A stretch of DNA of 52,939 bases from JBKECY01 sp047975025. Lineage in GTDB: Bacteria > Bacillota > Clostridia > Lachnospirales > Lachnospiraceae. A program made the translations under genes and the position numbers. Positions 29,671 through 39,369 of the stretch are shown piece by piece. The notes beneath the pieces were generated by a model. It worked only from the letters and a program-made list of their open reading frames with translations, was not told the DNA's origin and ran no database searches. The stretch is from positions 1 through 52,939 of the forward strand of contig JBKECY010000014.1 in assembly GCA_047975025.1 (NCBI GenBank), written 5' to 3'. Each line of letters opens with the position of its first letter. Positions within the stretch are counted from its first letter, which is position 1.

Positions 29671-30507
29671 CTAAAATTGTTTGCGTAATTTAGGATCCAT
29701 TAAATCTCTTAGTCCGTCCCCGATAAAATTGGCACCTACGGCCATTGTAAAGATGGCCAGTCCCGGAAATCCGGCAACCCAGAATTTATTAAAATAATTG
29801 ACACCATCTGAGACCATCATTCCCCACTCCGGTGTCGGCGGTGCTGATCCCAGTCCCAAAAAGCTAAGCGTCGAGAACATCAGAATCTGATTTCCCAGAT
29901 CAGTTGTTGCCATAATAACGACTGAGGATACACTGTTCGGAATGATTTCGGTCAGCAGGATGCGCCATTTAGGTGCGCCCAACGCCCGCGCTGCTTCAAT
30001 ATATTCATTTTCTTTCACACTGATAACAACACTTCGCATCAGGCGTGCATACGTTGGCCACGCTACGATTACCAGCGCGAACATCGTATTGAAAAGACTC
30101 GAGCCCAGTGCCGCATTAATGCACATTGCCAGAATCAGCGAGGGGAACGAGAGAATCATCTCTGAGATACGCATCATTACCTCATCTACAACACCGCCTA
30201 CATACCCCGCCACAGCACCATAGAGCGTACCGATGACCCCCGCCAGAATCACTGTAATGCCACCGGCCAGCAGAGAATACCTCCCACCATACAATACACG
30301 GCTAAAGATATCTCGTCCGAAATTATCCGTACCAAACAAGTGGGTCAGGCTTGGCGCCTGCAGCCGCTCCGCCAGATTCTGCGCTGTCGGTCCATACGGA
30401 GCGATAATCCCGGCAAACACAGCTGCCAGAACCCACAGAAGACAAATGACACAGCCCAGAGTGAACAAATAATTGGATTTCATAAGTTTTTTGAATGACC
30501 GAAACAT
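29671..30507 (-). CDS. Dipeptide/oligopeptide ABC transporter permease (DppC-like)
   Basis: This 278-residue membrane protein of the BPD_transp_1 family has an N-terminal OppC_N helix (residues 15-40), FGTDNFGRDIFSRVLYGGRYSL and the coupling loop EAARALGAPKWRILLTEIIPN (EAA motif). It forms the second half of the channel with DppB. The ATG at 30507 shares a base with the TAA of dppB (TAATG) and follows GAGGTG; a GTG nine bases earlier is possible but less well placed. Confidence 0.93.
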   Translation of the reverse strand: MFRSFKKLMKSNYLFTLGCVICLLWVLAAVFAGIIAPYGPTAQNLAERLQAPSLTHLFGTDNFGRDIFSRVLYGGRYSLLAGGITVILAGVIGTLYGAVAGYVGGVVDEVMMRISEMILSFPSLILAMCINAALGSSLFNTMFALVIVAWPTYARLMRSVVISVKENEYIEAARALGAPKWRILLTEIIPNSVSSVVIMATTDLGNQILMFSTLSFLGLGSAPPTPEWGMMVSDGVNYFNKFWVAGFPGLAIFTMAVGANFIGDGLRDLMDPKLRKQF

Positions 30508-31526
30508 TATCTGCACCTCACCCTCGGATCTATGACGCCGTATAAAATATCGACGATTGTATTAATTATCATATAGTTAAGTGCAATCAGAAGCGACACA
30601 CCGATGATCGACGGATAATCCAGCGCCTTAACCGAATTGTAGGCGAACTGCCCCAGACCCGGCCAGTTAAAGATGGTCTCAACAAGCACCATACCTCCCA
30701 GCAGATTGCCCAGTCCCAGACCTATGACTGTAAGCACAGGAATCAGTGCATTGCCCAGCGCATGCCGGAGAATGACCTTGTTCCCTGAAAGCCCCTTGGC
30801 TCTTGCCGTACGGATATAATCCGTAGACATGACATCCAGCAGATTCGAGCGTGTCGTCCTTGTAATCAGCCCCATTGTAAAGGCGGCCAGCACACAGCCC
30901 GGCAGTACCAAATGCTGCAGTGCATCCCAGAATACCGCCGGATTTCCGGCGAGCAGACCATCAATCGTATAGAAGCCTGTCACTGTCGCCGGAGCCGTAA
31001 ATCCGGAACTTAAGCGCCCGGGTCCCGGCAGAATCCTCAGCTTGTAATAGAATACGAACAGCACAATCAGCGCGAACCAGAAGCTGGGGATACTAACACC
31101 TGTGACCGATACTGCGCGTACACCCTGGTCCAGAATACTGTTGCGCTTCATTGCTGAAATAACACCGAAGAGGATGCCAAACACAGCCGCGATAATAATC
31201 GAGAAAAGTGCCAGCTCCATCGTCGCCGGAAAGCATCTTGCCAACTCTTCAAGCACCGGCTTATTTGTACGCATCGAGGTTCCCAGATCCAGTGTGAATA
31301 TATTCTTAATATGCAGCAGATACTGCACAATGAGTGGCTTATCCAACCCATTCTTTGCTCTAAAGGCAGCGACAATCTCGGGATCGCTTAAACTCCTCTG
31401 ACTTAAATTGGCCGCTGCCGGATCTCCCGGAATCAACTTCGTAAGGAGAAAGACAATACTGGCCACGCCAAAGAGCATGATCACGAGAAGCACTATTCTT
31501 TTTAGTATGAATCTGCTGCGTTCCAT
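30507..31526 (-). CDS. Dipeptide/oligopeptide ABC transporter permease (DppB-like)
   Basis: This 339-residue membrane protein begins with the DppB/OppB-typical FILKRIVLLVIMLFGVASIV, has LIPGDPAAANL, and the EAA-type loop YIRTARAKGLSGNKVILRHALGNALIPV. It has six predicted membrane helices. It pairs with DppC in the membrane and receives peptides from the lipoprotein encoded 25 bp upstream. The start is ATG 31526 with GAGGTG seven bases before. Confidence 0.94.
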   Translation of the reverse strand: MERSRFILKRIVLLVIMLFGVASIVFLLTKLIPGDPAAANLSQRSLSDPEIVAAFRAKNGLDKPLIVQYLLHIKNIFTLDLGTSMRTNKPVLEELARCFPATMELALFSIIIAAVFGILFGVISAMKRNSILDQGVRAVSVTGVSIPSFWFALIVLFVFYYKLRILPGPGRLSSGFTAPATVTGFYTIDGLLAGNPAVFWDALQHLVLPGCVLAAFTMGLITRTTRSNLLDVMSTDYIRTARAKGLSGNKVILRHALGNALIPVLTVIGLGLGNLLGGMVLVETIFNWPGLGQFAYNSVKALDYPSIIGVSLLIALNYMIINTIVDILYGVIDPRVRCR

Positions 31527-31551
31527 GTATGCACCTCATTCATAGGATTCA

Positions 31552-33156
31552 TTATTTTACATTTACATTTGTTACATCAATTCGATATACATCAGAGAAT
31601 TCCACACCGTCTAGACGTGAATTATACCCTACATGGCATGCTGCCTGAGCAACCATGATAAATGGGCTGGTTTCAGCAATTTCATCCTGCAGTTTTTCCA
31701 GCAGCTCAGCCCGCTGTGTATTGTCGGAGGCAGAAAGAATTTCTGTGTAGATGGCAGTAATCGCTTCGTTGCCTGCTGCCTGCCAGCCTGCACGCAGACC
31801 TACGGTCTGTCCCGGTAAGAATGCCAGCTGTACGTTAGGATCGTAGTAATCGATTCCCCAATACATAACTGTCATGCCCAGCTGTCCATCGCGATACGCA
31901 TCACCATATCCGCCTGCCCAGTCCTGCTGAACAATATTTGCATTGATGCCTACGGCCGAAAGATCTTCTTTTACCTTCTGTGCGATATCCAGCAGCGGAA
32001 TGCCTTCCATATCCAGCTCACATACCGGCATATCTATGTCGAATCCGTCTGCATAGCCGGCTTCTGCGAGAAGCTCTTTGGCTTTGTCAATGTTCTGCGC
32101 CTGTGTAACATCCAGCTCGCCTTTGCTTCCCATGAATCCTACCTGAATGATGGATTCCGGAGTTACAGAGCCTTCTCCGCAGATTGTCTGAATTCCTTCA
32201 TAATCAAGTGCATAGCGAATTGCCTGCTGCACTTTCGGATCGGCAACCGGCCCGCCGATAGCTTCATCGGAATTAAGCATAACAAAACTTACAGTCTTAG
32301 AAGAGGTATTGATTACCTGTACATCTGTTCCGTCTAACTGTTCAATTGTATCATCTGTCAGGTTGATGGCAATATCAATATCACCTGCCGTCAGTCCCAT
32401 CATCTGGGTATTGGCATCGTCCTGCAGTTTGATTACATATTTATCTACGTTGGTCGCATCTGCATAGTATGCTGTGTTCTTTTCGATTACAATCTCTTCA
32501 TCAGGTGTGTAGGAGGTCAGTGTATACATACCGGAACCTGCACTGTTTTCATTCAAATATTCCTGTGCTGTATCTGTCTGCGCCGCATCCTCGGCATCTG
32601 TACCGCCGTTAGCCTTTACAACTTCGCTATCCAGAATACTGCAGGCCACATAGGTCAGTTTTGAGATAATACCTGAATCCGGCTCTGTCAGGTGCAGGAT
32701 GACTGTGGTATCGTCCGGTGTCTCGATGCTGTCGATCGTATCACAGATGAACGAAGGGCTTCCTTTCAAGTTCTTAGTACGATTCAGTGAAAAAGCAACA
32801 TCCGCAGACGTTACCGGGTTACCGCTTGCAAAAGTAGCCCCCTCTTTTAGCTGAATCGTTACGGAAAGCTTATCCTCTGATACTTCAAAGCTTTCTGCCA
32901 GTGACGGCTGCGGTTCATCTGATCCGTTCACTACCTTGAACAAAGTTTCATAGCAGGCATTTGCTACTAAGATCGGGTTCTGCTCATACATGTGTCCCGG
33001 ATCCAGTGTAGAAAAACCTGATCCCATTGCAATTACAACCGTATTGCCTGATGCAGCCGCATCACTTGTACCATCTCCCGAGGATGACTGTGCTCCGCAT
33101 CCCGCGGTAACTACCATGACTGCTGCCAACAACAGCGCTGCTACTTTTTTCTTCAT
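31552..33156 (-). CDS. Dipeptide/oligopeptide ABC transporter substrate-binding lipoprotein
   Basis: This 534-residue SBP_bac_5 protein has a lipoprotein signal (VVTAGC, Cys20) followed by a Ser/Gly/Asp-rich linker. Family marks include STLDPGHMYEQNPILVAN, ETLFKV, FSLNRTKNL and VQQAIRYALDYEGI. It captures peptides, or possibly another ligand of the family such as nickel or heme, outside the membrane. The ATG 33156 follows ATAGGAGG; an upstream in-frame codon would place 18 residues before the signal peptide and is rejected. Gene order is ATPase-ATPase-binding protein-permease-permease. Confidence 0.93.
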   Translation of the reverse strand: MKKKVAALLLAAVMVVTAGCGAQSSSGDGTSDAAASGNTVVIAMGSGFSTLDPGHMYEQNPILVANACYETLFKVVNGSDEPQPSLAESFEVSEDKLSVTIQLKEGATFASGNPVTSADVAFSLNRTKNLKGSPSFICDTIDSIETPDDTTVILHLTEPDSGIISKLTYVACSILDSEVVKANGGTDAEDAAQTDTAQEYLNENSAGSGMYTLTSYTPDEEIVIEKNTAYYADATNVDKYVIKLQDDANTQMMGLTAGDIDIAINLTDDTIEQLDGTDVQVINTSSKTVSFVMLNSDEAIGGPVADPKVQQAIRYALDYEGIQTICGEGSVTPESIIQVGFMGSKGELDVTQAQNIDKAKELLAEAGYADGFDIDMPVCELDMEGIPLLDIAQKVKEDLSAVGINANIVQQDWAGGYGDAYRDGQLGMTVMYWGIDYYDPNVQLAFLPGQTVGLRAGWQAAGNEAITAIYTEILSASDNTQRAELLEKLQDEIAETSPFIMVAQAACHVGYNSRLDGVEFSDVYRIDVTNVNVK

Positions 33157-33206
33157 AAATTTCCTCCTATTTTCCACTACTACATCTATCGGTACTGTCA
33201 CAAGGT

Positions 33207-34193
33207 TCATGTTGACGAGGATGACTCCTCGTACAGATGGCAGGCCACAAAATGGCCGTCTCTGACTTCATGCATGACAGGTACTTGCGTTTTGCATTTT
33301 TCAAATACTTTAGGGCATCTCGTATGGAATCTGCAGCCGGAAGGCGGATGCGAAGGACTTGGCACTTCCCCCTCCAGAATAATGCGCTGCTTTCTATCCT
33401 GTGCATCGACCTGCGGTATTGCGGAGAGCAAGGCCTGTGTATACGGATGAAAACGATTTTCGTACAGGCTGTCATAGGCTGCCACTTCTACGATATCCCC
33501 CAGATACATCACACCTACGCGGTCACTGATCTGATAGACCACATTCAGATTGTGCGAAATAAAGAAATAGGTGAGTCCCAGCTTGGCCTTTAACTCAGAG
33601 AGCAGATTAAGCACCTGTGCCTGCACCGATACGTCAAGTGCCGATACCGCTTCATCACAGATAATAAGTTTCGGGTCGAGCGCCAACGCCCTTGCGATGC
33701 CTATGCGCTGCTTCTGTCCGCCCGAGAGTTCATGCTGATAACGGCTCAAATGATAATCGGAGAGCCCTACAAGTTCCAACAACTCATGAATTCGATTCTG
33801 AACCACAGCCTGGTCGCGGATTCCATGTACTTTGAACGGCTCCATGAGAATCTGGCGCACAGTCCGCCTCGGATTTAAGCAGGCGGAAGGGTCCTGGAAG
33901 ATAATCTGGATATCTTTGCGCATCTCCTTCATTTCCTTGGGCTTCATCCTGGAAATATCTTTGCCGTCTATGATTACACTGCCCGCGGTCAGTTCCTGCA
34001 ATCGGATCAGCCCCCGCCCCAGCGTACTTTTACCACAGCCGCTCTCGCCTACCAGACCAAAAATCTCGCCTTTGTAGATCTTCAGACTGACACCGTTGAC
34101 TGCCTTGACGCTTTCTTTTTTCGTTCCGGCATCCTGAAAGTAGATTTTTACATCCTCTGCTTTCAGTAAAACCTCCTGTTTTCCCTGTTCCAT
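33207..34193 (-). CDS. Oligopeptide ABC transporter ATP-binding protein (DppF/OppF-like)
   Basis: The 328-residue ATPase has Walker A GESGCGKSTLGR, LSGGQKQRIGIARAL and Walker B LIICDEAVSAL. Its C-terminal oligopeptide-transporter region has FHTRCPKVFEKCKTQVP, with the Cys residues that some family members use for an Fe-S cluster. It hydrolyses ATP on the inner face of the importer together with the DppD-like subunit encoded 11 bp upstream. Full family length. Confidence 0.94.
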   Translation of the reverse strand: MEQGKQEVLLKAEDVKIYFQDAGTKKESVKAVNGVSLKIYKGEIFGLVGESGCGKSTLGRGLIRLQELTAGSVIIDGKDISRMKPKEMKEMRKDIQIIFQDPSACLNPRRTVRQILMEPFKVHGIRDQAVVQNRIHELLELVGLSDYHLSRYQHELSGGQKQRIGIARALALDPKLIICDEAVSALDVSVQAQVLNLLSELKAKLGLTYFFISHNLNVVYQISDRVGVMYLGDIVEVAAYDSLYENRFHPYTQALLSAIPQVDAQDRKQRIILEGEVPSPSHPPSGCRFHTRCPKVFEKCKTQVPVMHEVRDGHFVACHLYEESSSST

Positions 34194-34204
34194 ACTATGC
34201 CTCT

Positions 34205-35215
34205 TTATTCGCTTTCCGGACTTGCACCGTTACGTTCTACATCTTCACACAACCAGCATTTTACGTTTCTGCCTGCCTCCACTTCGAACAACGGCGGTTC
34301 CTGTGTCCTGCATTTGGACATTACCTGCTTGCATCTGGGCCAGAAACTACACCCCTCAATCGTCTCTGTCGGGTTGGGCACGACGCCCTCTATAATTTCA
34401 AGCGGCGGCCGGTCTTTAGTAATCCGCGGTATTGCATGAATCAATCCGTCTGAATACGGATGCAATGGCGCTGCAAACAAAAGCCGGGTCGGCGCTTCTT
34501 CTACGATTTTACCTGCATACATTACAATGACCCGCTCACAAAGCTCCCCTACAACCCCCAGATCATGTGTAATCATAATCACAGCCGTTCCGGTCTCTTG
34601 GTTCAGAGTACGAATCAAATCCAGAATCTGTGCCTGAATCGTTACGTCAAGAGCGGTTGTCGGCTCATCACAGATCAAAAGCTTCGGCTTACAGGCAAGA
34701 GCCATCGCAATCATGACACGCTGGCGCATACCGCCGGACATCTGATGCGGATACTCTTCTGCCCGTACCTGTGGATTTGCAATACCGACAGAGCGCATCA
34801 GTTCGATGGCTTCTGCCTTTGCCTCTTTTTTCTTCCTGCCTCTGTGCAGAATCAATGACTCTGCAATCTGGCGGCCGCAGGTATGAATCGGGTTTAACGA
34901 AGTCATCGGCTCCTGAAAGATCATGGAGATTTCATTTCCCCGTATCTTCTCCATTGCTTTTTCAGGAAGTTGTACCAGATCCTGCGCAGCATAGAGGATT
35001 TCTCCATGTGTAATTTCTCCCGGCGGATTCGGAATCAGCTTCATGATTCCAAGCGAAGATACGCTCTTGCCGCTGCCGCTCTCTCCCACGATACCAAGCG
35101 TCTCACCTTCGTTCAAAAAATAGCTCAGGTCGTTGATTGCGTGCACAGTTCCTTCGACAGTTTTAAAATCCACACTTAATTTCTTTATTTCCAATAAATG
35201 GCCGCTTTGCTCCAT
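34205..35215 (-). CDS. Oligopeptide ABC transporter ATP-binding protein (DppD/OppD-like)
   Basis: The 336-residue ATPase is the first gene of the importer operon. Visible are Walker A GESGSGKSVSSLG, MSGGMRQRVMIAMAL and LLICDEPTTAL, and the C-terminal FWPRCKQVMSKCRTQEPP with Cys residues as in its partner. ATG 35215 follows GGGAGG; a start ten codons earlier lacks a site. A promoter with a consensus -35 lies about 110 bp upstream. Confidence 0.94.
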   Translation of the reverse strand: MEQSGHLLEIKKLSVDFKTVEGTVHAINDLSYFLNEGETLGIVGESGSGKSVSSLGIMKLIPNPPGEITHGEILYAAQDLVQLPEKAMEKIRGNEISMIFQEPMTSLNPIHTCGRQIAESLILHRGRKKKEAKAEAIELMRSVGIANPQVRAEEYPHQMSGGMRQRVMIAMALACKPKLLICDEPTTALDVTIQAQILDLIRTLNQETGTAVIMITHDLGVVGELCERVIVMYAGKIVEEAPTRLLFAAPLHPYSDGLIHAIPRITKDRPPLEIIEGVVPNPTETIEGCSFWPRCKQVMSKCRTQEPPLFEVEAGRNVKCWLCEDVERNGASPESE

Positions 35216-35310
35216 TGTTCCTCCCACATAAAAAAAGAAACCCATCCTACATACGGAAACGGCTTCCTGCCAAGACGAATGTATGCTTCCTCTCGTATAA
35301 TATCCTTGTT

Positions 35311-35340
35311 ATAGTACCGCAAAATCACACTTTTTGTCAA
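35311..35340 (-). promoter_or_regulatory. Predicted promoter of the peptide importer operon
   Basis: On the minus strand there is a -35 TTGACA (35335-35340), an 18-bp spacer and a -10 TACTAT (35311-35316). The leader is about 90 nt. The rest of 35216-35498, between this operon and the divergent ABC-F gene, shows no other clear element. Confidence 0.62.
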
Positions 35341-35498
35341 GAGAAGGCGCCCTCTTTTGCAACTATACTGCTTATGAATCCTACTGTACTCTTTTTGGCT
35401 ACCCCACTTTACTTTTTCTGCTTTTGCCACTATTATTAGAGTATCTCCTTCGCATACTTTGCCAGGGAAAATTTCAGGAATACACAGGAGTTCTTACT

Positions 35499-37280
35499 AT
35501 GCTGCTATCTGCAAACAATATTTCAAAAAGCTACGCCGAGACACCGCTTCTGACTGATGTCTCTTTGTTTTTAAAGGAAGGTGACAAAATCGGTGTCATC
35601 GGAGTAAACGGCACCGGCAAATCCACGCTGCTTTCCATGCTGGCCGGACGCGAAATGCCGGATGCCGGCACAATCACACCTAACCCGGGGCTGCAAATCG
35701 AATATCTGGAGCAAAACCCAGTACTTGATCCCGCACTCTCCATCATGGAGCAGGTCATGCTAAGCGCAGACAGTCTCCGGCGCAACATCAATGAATATGA
35801 AGCCAAGACGATACTGACCCGCCTGGGATTGACCGATTTCTCACAGAAGACAGGAGAACTTTCCGGCGGACAAAAAAAACGGACAGCGATTGCCGCCGCC
35901 TTGCTTCGCCCCTGCGACTTACTGATTTTGGATGAGCCTACCAATCATCTGGACAATGATATGGTCGACTGGCTGCAGGACTATCTAAGTAACCGCTCCG
36001 GTGCCATGATCATGGTGACTCATGACCGTTATTTTCTGGATCGTGTAACCACACGTATTCTGGAGATCGATCATGGTGCCCTCTATACCTATGACGGAAA
36101 TTACTCTGCCTATCTGGAATTAAAAGCGCAGCGTGAAGAAATGGAGGCTGCGTCGGTACGCAAACGCCAAAGCTTTCTGCGCAAAGAACTCTCCTGGATT
36201 CAGCAGGGACCGCAGGGGCGCGGTACCAAAAGCAGGTTTCGCATCGAACGGTTTGAGGAAATGACCAAGCAGGCAGGCGCCGCCTCACAGGCCCGGCTGG
36301 AAATGGACTCTGTCTCCACGCGCCTGGGGCGCAAGACCATAGAACTGTCTCATATCCGCAAACAATACGATGACAAAGTACTTATCTGTGATTTTGAGCA
36401 CATGTTTCTAAAGGATTCTCGCATCGGTATCGTTGGCAGAAACGGCTGCGGCAAGACAACACTGCTGCAAATCATCAGCGGTGAACTGGCTCCGGATACC
36501 GGAGAAGTCATCGTGGGCGATACTGTTAAAATCGGCTATTTTTCTCAGCATAATGAGGCTCTTGATCCGTCTTTGCGGGTCATTGACTATATCAAAAACA
36601 TTGCCGAATACATCGAAACCGCTTCAGGCAAGATTACCGCGTCACAGATGCTGGAGAAATTCCTGTTCACTGCGGATCATCAGTGGGCTCCCATCGGAAG
36701 GCTCTCCGGTGGTGAACAGCGGCGCCTCTTCCTGCTGAGTATCCTGATCAGCGCACCGAATATTCTGCTGCTCGATGAACCGACCAACGATCTTGACATT
36801 CAGACACTGACTATTCTGGAGGACTATCTGGAAACCTTCGAGGGTGCGGTCGTCACAGTATCGCATGACCGCTTTTTTCTCGATAAAGTAGTTGATACGA
36901 TTTTTGCACTCGAGGCTGACGGACAGATTCGTAAATGCATTGGAGGATACTCCGAATATCTCGCACAGACGGTCTCTCAGGCAGCAGCCGGCCGGGAAAC
37001 AGCGAAGCCTGCGGCCGAAAAAAGTGAGAAGCCCCGGCTTCATACCACACTTAAAATGACCTATCTTGAGCAGCGTGAATACGAGAGCATCGATGCCGAT
37101 ATCGCCGCCCTCGAAGAGGATATTGCGGCACTCGAAGCACAGATGCTCTCGCAGTCCAGTGACTATATGGCTTTACAGGAAAGTACGGCAAAACGTGATG
37201 CGGCTAATGCTTCTCTGGAACACAAGATGGAACGCTGGGTCTATCTGACAGATCTGGCAGAGCGTATTGAGGCTCAATAA
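35499..37280 (+). CDS. ABC-F family ATPase (Uup-like)
   Basis: The 593-residue protein has two ABC domains and no membrane segment. Domain 1 has GVNGTGKSTLL, LSGGQKKRTAIAAALL and LDEPTNHLD. Domain 2 has GRNGCGKTTLL, LSGGEQRRLFLLSIL and LDEPTNDLD. A C-terminal coiled coil (about residues 520-590; EYESIDADIAALEEDIAALEAQ) is typical of Uup-like members. ABC-F proteins act on ribosomes or, for Uup, in DNA transposon excision control and ribosome function; some give antibiotic resistance. ATG 35499 follows ACAGGAG; the longer upstream frame is hydrophobic nonsense. A secreted protease gene starts 20 bp after it. Confidence 0.9.
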   Translation: MLLSANNISKSYAETPLLTDVSLFLKEGDKIGVIGVNGTGKSTLLSMLAGREMPDAGTITPNPGLQIEYLEQNPVLDPALSIMEQVMLSADSLRRNINEYEAKTILTRLGLTDFSQKTGELSGGQKKRTAIAAALLRPCDLLILDEPTNHLDNDMVDWLQDYLSNRSGAMIMVTHDRYFLDRVTTRILEIDHGALYTYDGNYSAYLELKAQREEMEAASVRKRQSFLRKELSWIQQGPQGRGTKSRFRIERFEEMTKQAGAASQARLEMDSVSTRLGRKTIELSHIRKQYDDKVLICDFEHMFLKDSRIGIVGRNGCGKTTLLQIISGELAPDTGEVIVGDTVKIGYFSQHNEALDPSLRVIDYIKNIAEYIETASGKITASQMLEKFLFTADHQWAPIGRLSGGEQRRLFLLSILISAPNILLLDEPTNDLDIQTLTILEDYLETFEGAVVTVSHDRFFLDKVVDTIFALEADGQIRKCIGGYSEYLAQTVSQAAAGRETAKPAAEKSEKPRLHTTLKMTYLEQREYESIDADIAALEEDIAALEAQMLSQSSDYMALQESTAKRDAANASLEHKMERWVYLTDLAERIEAQ

Positions 37281-37300
37281 AAATTGCATAGGAGGTCTAT

Positions 37301-39283
37301 ATGTCAAAACACTATGGTAATAAAACCGCAGCTGCAGTCATTCTATTCCTATTGTTCACATTTTCTCTTCCTGTTTCAAATGTACACGCCGAGGAGGCCG
37401 CTGAAACTTTTGTCATCGAACAAGGGGATATCTCTGTCAATGGTCTGCTTGCAGAAACCTATGACACCGAACTGTATGCCCTGCCTCCCACTTTGGGACT
37501 ACCTTATGTTGATGACAGCTCTTATAGTCTGGCTGACACCGGAGAGATCACTCCCGTCAGAGACCAGTCTGTCTGGAACACCTGCTGGAGCTTCGCAACA
37601 CTGGCCTCCGCCGAAAGCGGTTTTATCAAAAAAGGGCTTTCCGACAGCAGCCTCGACCTCTCAGAGCTGCATCTCGCCTGGTCCACCTTTCATGGTGACA
37701 CCGAAAACTATCTGGGCAATACGGACTGGCGCTATAACGGAGGCAGCCGCACTCTGACGACCGCAACGCTGGCCAAATGGTTCGGTGTAGAAAGCGAATC
37801 CGAGGCTGAGTACTCCGGTATCTATGCCTCCGACGATTATTTGAGCTCGTACCTAACTCCTACTGCCTCTCTGTCACATCTTAGTCGTGTCTACTGGCTG
37901 CCTGAAATCGTTGATATGAGTGCGGAATCAGGCACTTGGAAACTTACAACCAATCTGGACTCTATCGAGCATATTCAGTCGTACGTCAAAGATTTTGGGG
38001 CCGTCGCCATCAATTTCGACTCTTATGAAAGTAATTATGACAGTACTACCAACAGTTTCTATGTGGATAACAATGAATATGCCGGCAATGCCGCACATAT
38101 GGTCAGTATTGTCGGCTGGGACGATACGAAGGTCACACAGGCAACAGATGAGCAGGGTGAACCACTTTTGGGGGCTTTTCTGATTAAGAACAGCTGGGGA
38201 ACGTATTGGGGCGATGATGGCTACGGCTGGATTTCTTACTACGATAAAAGTATGTATGCTCCTACTTTTTACGAATTCGAATCTACACTTGTTTCCTCCC
38301 ATACCACCAGCATTAACAATCAGTATGATGGGCTTGGCTATGGTATCCATGCAGTGGCCGAAGCTGCACTTATGCCCGGCAGTGCCAATGTGTTTACAGC
38401 AGAAGAATCCCAGGATATCACGCAGGTGGCATTTTATCTGCCTGTCAGCCAGGCATCCTATGAAATCAACGTATACACACAGGTACAGGACACCCCTGAC
38501 TCCGGTATACTTTCCGCTTCGCAAAGCGGTTCAGAGACCTACGGAGGTTATGTGACGGTCAATATTCCGACAGTCTCCGTACGGGCCGGAGAACGCTTCG
38601 CAGTAGAAGTGCGTATACTGTATGACGGAACTATGTCTGCCGTTTCCATGGAAAACTCTTTTTATGCCGATGGCTGGCAATATGGCCAGCTGACAATTCA
38701 ACCTTGTGAAAGCTATATTCTGACCGGCGGAACATGGGTGGATCTTACTACCGCAGACTATGTCTTTCCCTTTGAAACGACCGGTTCGGAGGGGAATGTA
38801 TGTATAAAGGCACTCTCTGTACCCAATGATCTGCCTCCGATGACCTTCACTGTCAGCTTCGATAGTACCGGAGGGACTGCGATTGCCCCCTACAATGATT
38901 TACCGTATGGCAGCCTGGTTACGGAACCTGCGGCACCCACAAAAGACGGCTTTACATTCATTGGCTGGTATACGGATGCCGCGCTTACCCTGCCTTGGGA
39001 TTTTGCCGTTGATACCGTATCCTCGCATATGACCTTGTATGCCGGCTGGGCCGCTGTCGCCCCCCCTTCTGAAACAGCCACTCCCACACTGACAGTTCCC
39101 CCGGCCACAGCTACTGCATCGGCCACCGTAGTCAGTGTTATATCCCCCACAGCCGGCCAGGCACAGAGTACTCGCAAAAGAGCTGTGGATACCTCCGATC
39201 TTTCTCCTTTATTCTGGAGTTTTTCTCTCCTGATAGTCAGTGGCTGGGGCGCCGCACTCGTATATTGCAGCCGACGCCGCTAA
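37301..39283 (+). CDS. Secreted/anchored C1 (papain-type) cysteine protease with InlB-like repeat
   Basis: The 660-residue protein has a signal peptide (cleavage after about Ala30, SNVHA). The papain domain has Gln89 and Cys95 in VRDQSVWNTCWSFAT, His266 in GNAAHMVSIVGWDD and Asn297 in IKNSWGTYWGDDGYGW. A beta-rich lectin-like domain follows (about residues 330-505), then an InlB/Listeria-Bacteroides repeat with the GWYTD and LYAGW marks (512-575). A Thr/Ala/Pro-rich linker leads to a membrane helix near residue 635-655 ending in SRRR. There is no LPxTG motif. It would sit at the cell surface and degrade external or wall proteins. AGGAGG precedes the ATG. Confidence 0.9.
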   Translation: MSKHYGNKTAAAVILFLLFTFSLPVSNVHAEEAAETFVIEQGDISVNGLLAETYDTELYALPPTLGLPYVDDSSYSLADTGEITPVRDQSVWNTCWSFATLASAESGFIKKGLSDSSLDLSELHLAWSTFHGDTENYLGNTDWRYNGGSRTLTTATLAKWFGVESESEAEYSGIYASDDYLSSYLTPTASLSHLSRVYWLPEIVDMSAESGTWKLTTNLDSIEHIQSYVKDFGAVAINFDSYESNYDSTTNSFYVDNNEYAGNAAHMVSIVGWDDTKVTQATDEQGEPLLGAFLIKNSWGTYWGDDGYGWISYYDKSMYAPTFYEFESTLVSSHTTSINNQYDGLGYGIHAVAEAALMPGSANVFTAEESQDITQVAFYLPVSQASYEINVYTQVQDTPDSGILSASQSGSETYGGYVTVNIPTVSVRAGERFAVEVRILYDGTMSAVSMENSFYADGWQYGQLTIQPCESYILTGGTWVDLTTADYVFPFETTGSEGNVCIKALSVPNDLPPMTFTVSFDSTGGTAIAPYNDLPYGSLVTEPAAPTKDGFTFIGWYTDAALTLPWDFAVDTVSSHMTLYAGWAAVAPPSETATPTLTVPPATATASATVVSVISPTAGQAQSTRKRAVDTSDLSPLFWSFSLLIVSGWGAALVYCSRRR

Positions 39284-39307
39284 GACTCAACGCACCTGTT
39301 CGGACAT

Positions 39308-39350
39308 AGCAAGAACCCGGGTATCCACTTGCGATACCCGGGTTCTTGCT
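39308..39350. terminator. Perfect 18-bp hairpin between convergent genes
   Basis: The arms at 39308-39325 and 39333-39350 are exact complements around a 7-nt loop. There is no T-run on either side, so it may act as a bidirectional block or mRNA 3' end protector rather than a classical terminator. Confidence 0.75.
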
Positions 39351-39369
39351 GTACAGAGATCATCTGTTT

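Noticed and set aside
35334..35498. Upstream extension of the ABC-F protein by 55 residues
   Set aside because: The added residues are hydrophobic and unrelated to the family; the ATG at 35499 has an AGGAG site and the standard ABC-F beginning.
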